NCBI GenBank assembly: GCA_030043155.1
Contig: JASHYE010000509.1
Coordinates: forward strand, 1-10,654
DNA from: Candidatus Acidiferrales bacterium
GTDB taxonomy: Bacteria; Acidobacteriota; Terriglobia; Acidoferrales; UBA7541
Direction: 5' to 3'
Length of the DNA: 10,654 nucleotides
In this document: piece by piece, positions 9,901 through 10,654 of the stretch
Numbering within the stretch: the stretch's first letter is position 1
Layout of the letters: each line of letters begins with the position of its first letter
Translations under genes and position numbers: made by a program
The notes under the pieces: generated by a model
What the model saw: only the letters and a program-made list of their open reading frames with translations
Databases searched by the model: none
Told to the model about the DNA's origin: nothing

Positions 9901-10654
9901 ATCGCTTATCGGGTTCCCAGAGAAACGGCAGATGCGCCGCGGCATAACTGAGCGCGGCAGCTTGTCCTGCTGCATTGCCCCGCACGAGCAATGCCGAGTG
10001 CTTGCCGAACGCATCATCCACTTCGCGGATTTCACCTTCGTTACCAACGATCGCAGGGAGAATTTCCTCGCCGAACGGTTTTCCCTGCTGCTCTTTCGCG
10101 TCGGAGATGTCCGTAGTGATTTGCTGGCCCAATGTTGAATCGGCTGTTACGACCGCTTGAGATTGAACCTCAGACATCGATACGCCGTTAGGCACGAACG
10201 CTAGCGGAAGCGTGATCCCTGTCGTTTCCATCCCCAACCGTGCAGCCAAATTGGCCATAGCGACCCCCGCCGTGCCTGCGGGAACGTACAAATATGCCGC
10301 GGTCGTATTGGGAATTGGCATATTCGCCGCCCCGCCCAAGAGTCCAGTGATTGTGTAGAGTTGTCCCAAGTCCAACCGATGAGGCTCCGACGCCGCTACT
10401 GATGCCACCGGTGGCAGGGCTAAGGGAACCGGATTTGCCACAGTTATTGGCGGCGCGCTGCCATCCAAGATTACTAGCTCACGCACTGCCGCAAAATTCG
10501 CTGAAATGTCTTGCAGAGTAATGGCTTTACGCACAGCCGCGCTATCGACTTCGCTCGAAAGTCGCAGAATGGCGCGGCGGATGCCCGACTCCTTATCTGA
10601 ATACGTCAATCCCAACAGAACGGCCACGGCGTTTACTTTCACGGCGGAGAGGGC
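6920..10654 (-). CDS. Giant M14-family zinc carboxypeptidase-like protein (N-terminus outside the window)
   Basis: At least 1244 codons end at TAG 6920-6922. A GTG at 10642 could start it, but the frame stays open to the window edge (A-L-S-A before that codon) and no Shine-Dalgarno is visible, so the N-terminus, and any signal peptide, lies outside. Numbering from the GTG, residues about 855-1150 form an M14 metallopeptidase domain: GRSYLGTNIW (887-896), zinc ligands His928 and Glu931 in RQHANE, NPDG (967-970), third ligand His1031 in NPHGYP, and catalytic Glu1088 in ITYELRER, matching the TFELRD of carboxypeptidase A. The usual Asn-Arg pair that binds the substrate carboxylate between NPDG and the third ligand is not evident, so substrate choice may differ. 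The first 850 residues are of no family I can name; one stretch (about 200-250) resembles an Ala-rich alpha/beta fold. Typical M14 enzymes are about 300-450 residues, so this is unusually long. A secreted or periplasmic location is likely but unproven. Confidence 0.85.
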   Translation of the reverse strand, partial: ALSAVKVNAVAVLLGLTYSDKESGIRRAILRLSSEVDSAAVRKAITLQDISANFAAVRELVILDGSAPPITVANPVPLALPPVASVAASEPHRLDLGQLYTITGLLGGAANMPIPNTTAAYLYVPAGTAGVAMANLAARLGMETTGITLPLAFVPNGVSMSEVQSQAVVTADSTLGQQITTDISDAKEQQGKPFGEEILPAIVGNEGEIREVDDAFGKHSALLVRGNAAGQAAALSYAAAHLPFLWEPDKRYESIDEIRYDLHRFLSLRSSAGQATVALYHLQRWLKQAESGEAKPVSVDATVYVDKMDPKLASFIRDAIEKRAPGAKVKVQVGSLHAGLKCCTEDPPLHYVSRLHPFVPAKPTFEDNFTIPWEGRRLLEKVRNAAAKIPHGQRVNLRAEVSEGPAERLKLKAQLQKTLLSAGGDPNETNVEVLCAYKPGYSWLMDEVAPELEGKSVSRIVIEFKPDIDSTHTSLLYSRARWLQELYPVDEMLGRALHMPFENIQFKEMDSAEGPTYRVEAYGSGGQQLLEREFTVHTAVAPYSGKFPEYDHVQVDTGWVRLTSGGQTILDERVKTDEEMFWEYYQTVTLPRVFDFIMSQNDGDPKVEYQPLFDTLRLKIHLSEPDYNLGLDHERISSLEALQEDTFYSTQNFFYMLGTLDSSGLFDYMGRVIPIVYPSTDGQDGRVQIEFYAKDGPHPLVAMKWTDAAGHTHEKTRDLPALQMGMPRLVAVRVKAGSPGVESLTWQLPVDSLEDHYQDWITKEAANSVEHSMLSAEQAEGQIQWLKEMHSAGLYSNSLAYPDLGRLIMEFQLPRLLRAPEKSRPTLVHAELAVPRPASPRPQITDYTPAAMPSPPADHFVDWNEPIGPDENAKILARLATFPGVKVYWMGRSYLGTNIWAADITEPSPAELRSQAKEETLKAVIVYSGRQHANEVSSTSHVLRLAEQLVRDPATRAALQKVNVVIHPIDNPDGANLSIDLMHIDPDFLVHPGYHGALTADVQTGLWETDPIYPESRTRRQLWEQWLPDAFINPHGYPSHEWVQPFSGYAGWMIRRQGVESGRTWWIPRGWFTSLGYLDGPDYPNNKDITYELRERIADNFATVPGAMALEDRLNGRYDRYGVPWEPRSFQMQIYKGVRIYMSLKGVNAVPGGEGFMARFPKVTWDEGYTEAPDETAHGDYLQLLAAMGLAYDHAHLTYLDEGEFQITRTEKDYSNGVTWRVERERPILPSKWLIKPGLGVEEK

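Noticed and set aside
10640..10642. GTG as the true start of the M14 protein
   Set aside because: The frame stays open upstream to the window edge, no Shine-Dalgarno is visible in the few bases available, and no signal peptide follows, so the gene is treated as truncated by the window.

Overview
The window most likely comes from an acidobacterium (Acidobacteriota, Terriglobia-like). The main reason is a very large Oar-type TonB-dependent receptor with an N-terminal carboxypeptidase-regulatory-like domain, plus a decayed second copy of the same kind of receptor; such receptors are heavily expanded in that phylum. It sits beside a very large M14 metallopeptidase and a bifunctional catalase-peroxidase. 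The taxonomic call is an inference from gene content, not from a marker gene.

Layout. 1-2129 (+) is katG, cut at its 5' end by the window edge. 2130-2849 is a convergent intergenic stretch with no convincing gene, holding one small perfect hairpin. 2850-6347 (-) is a complete 1165-residue Oar-like outer-membrane receptor with signal peptide, a GTG start, a strong Shine-Dalgarno and a candidate promoter. 6348-6919 is the upstream region of that receptor gene; its far half holds, on the plus strand, a frameshifted C-terminal remnant of another Oar-like receptor (about 6620-6866). 6920-10654 (-) is a giant M14-family zinc carboxypeptidase-like protein, cut at its N-terminus by the window edge.

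How they relate. KatG is a cytosolic detoxification enzyme and appears to be a separate transcription unit. The receptor and the peptidase lie on the same strand but are separated by 572 bp and the receptor has its own apparent promoter, so they are probably not one operon. They may still be functionally linked as a surface receptor beside a peptidase; this is speculation. I see no tRNA, rRNA, CRISPR array, insertion sequence or phage gene, and no clear new multi-gene system. The points most worth a second look are the receptor remnant, the divergent architecture of the M14 protein, and a natural Ser-to-Gly change at the KatG position equivalent to Ser315 of Mycobacterium tuberculosis.
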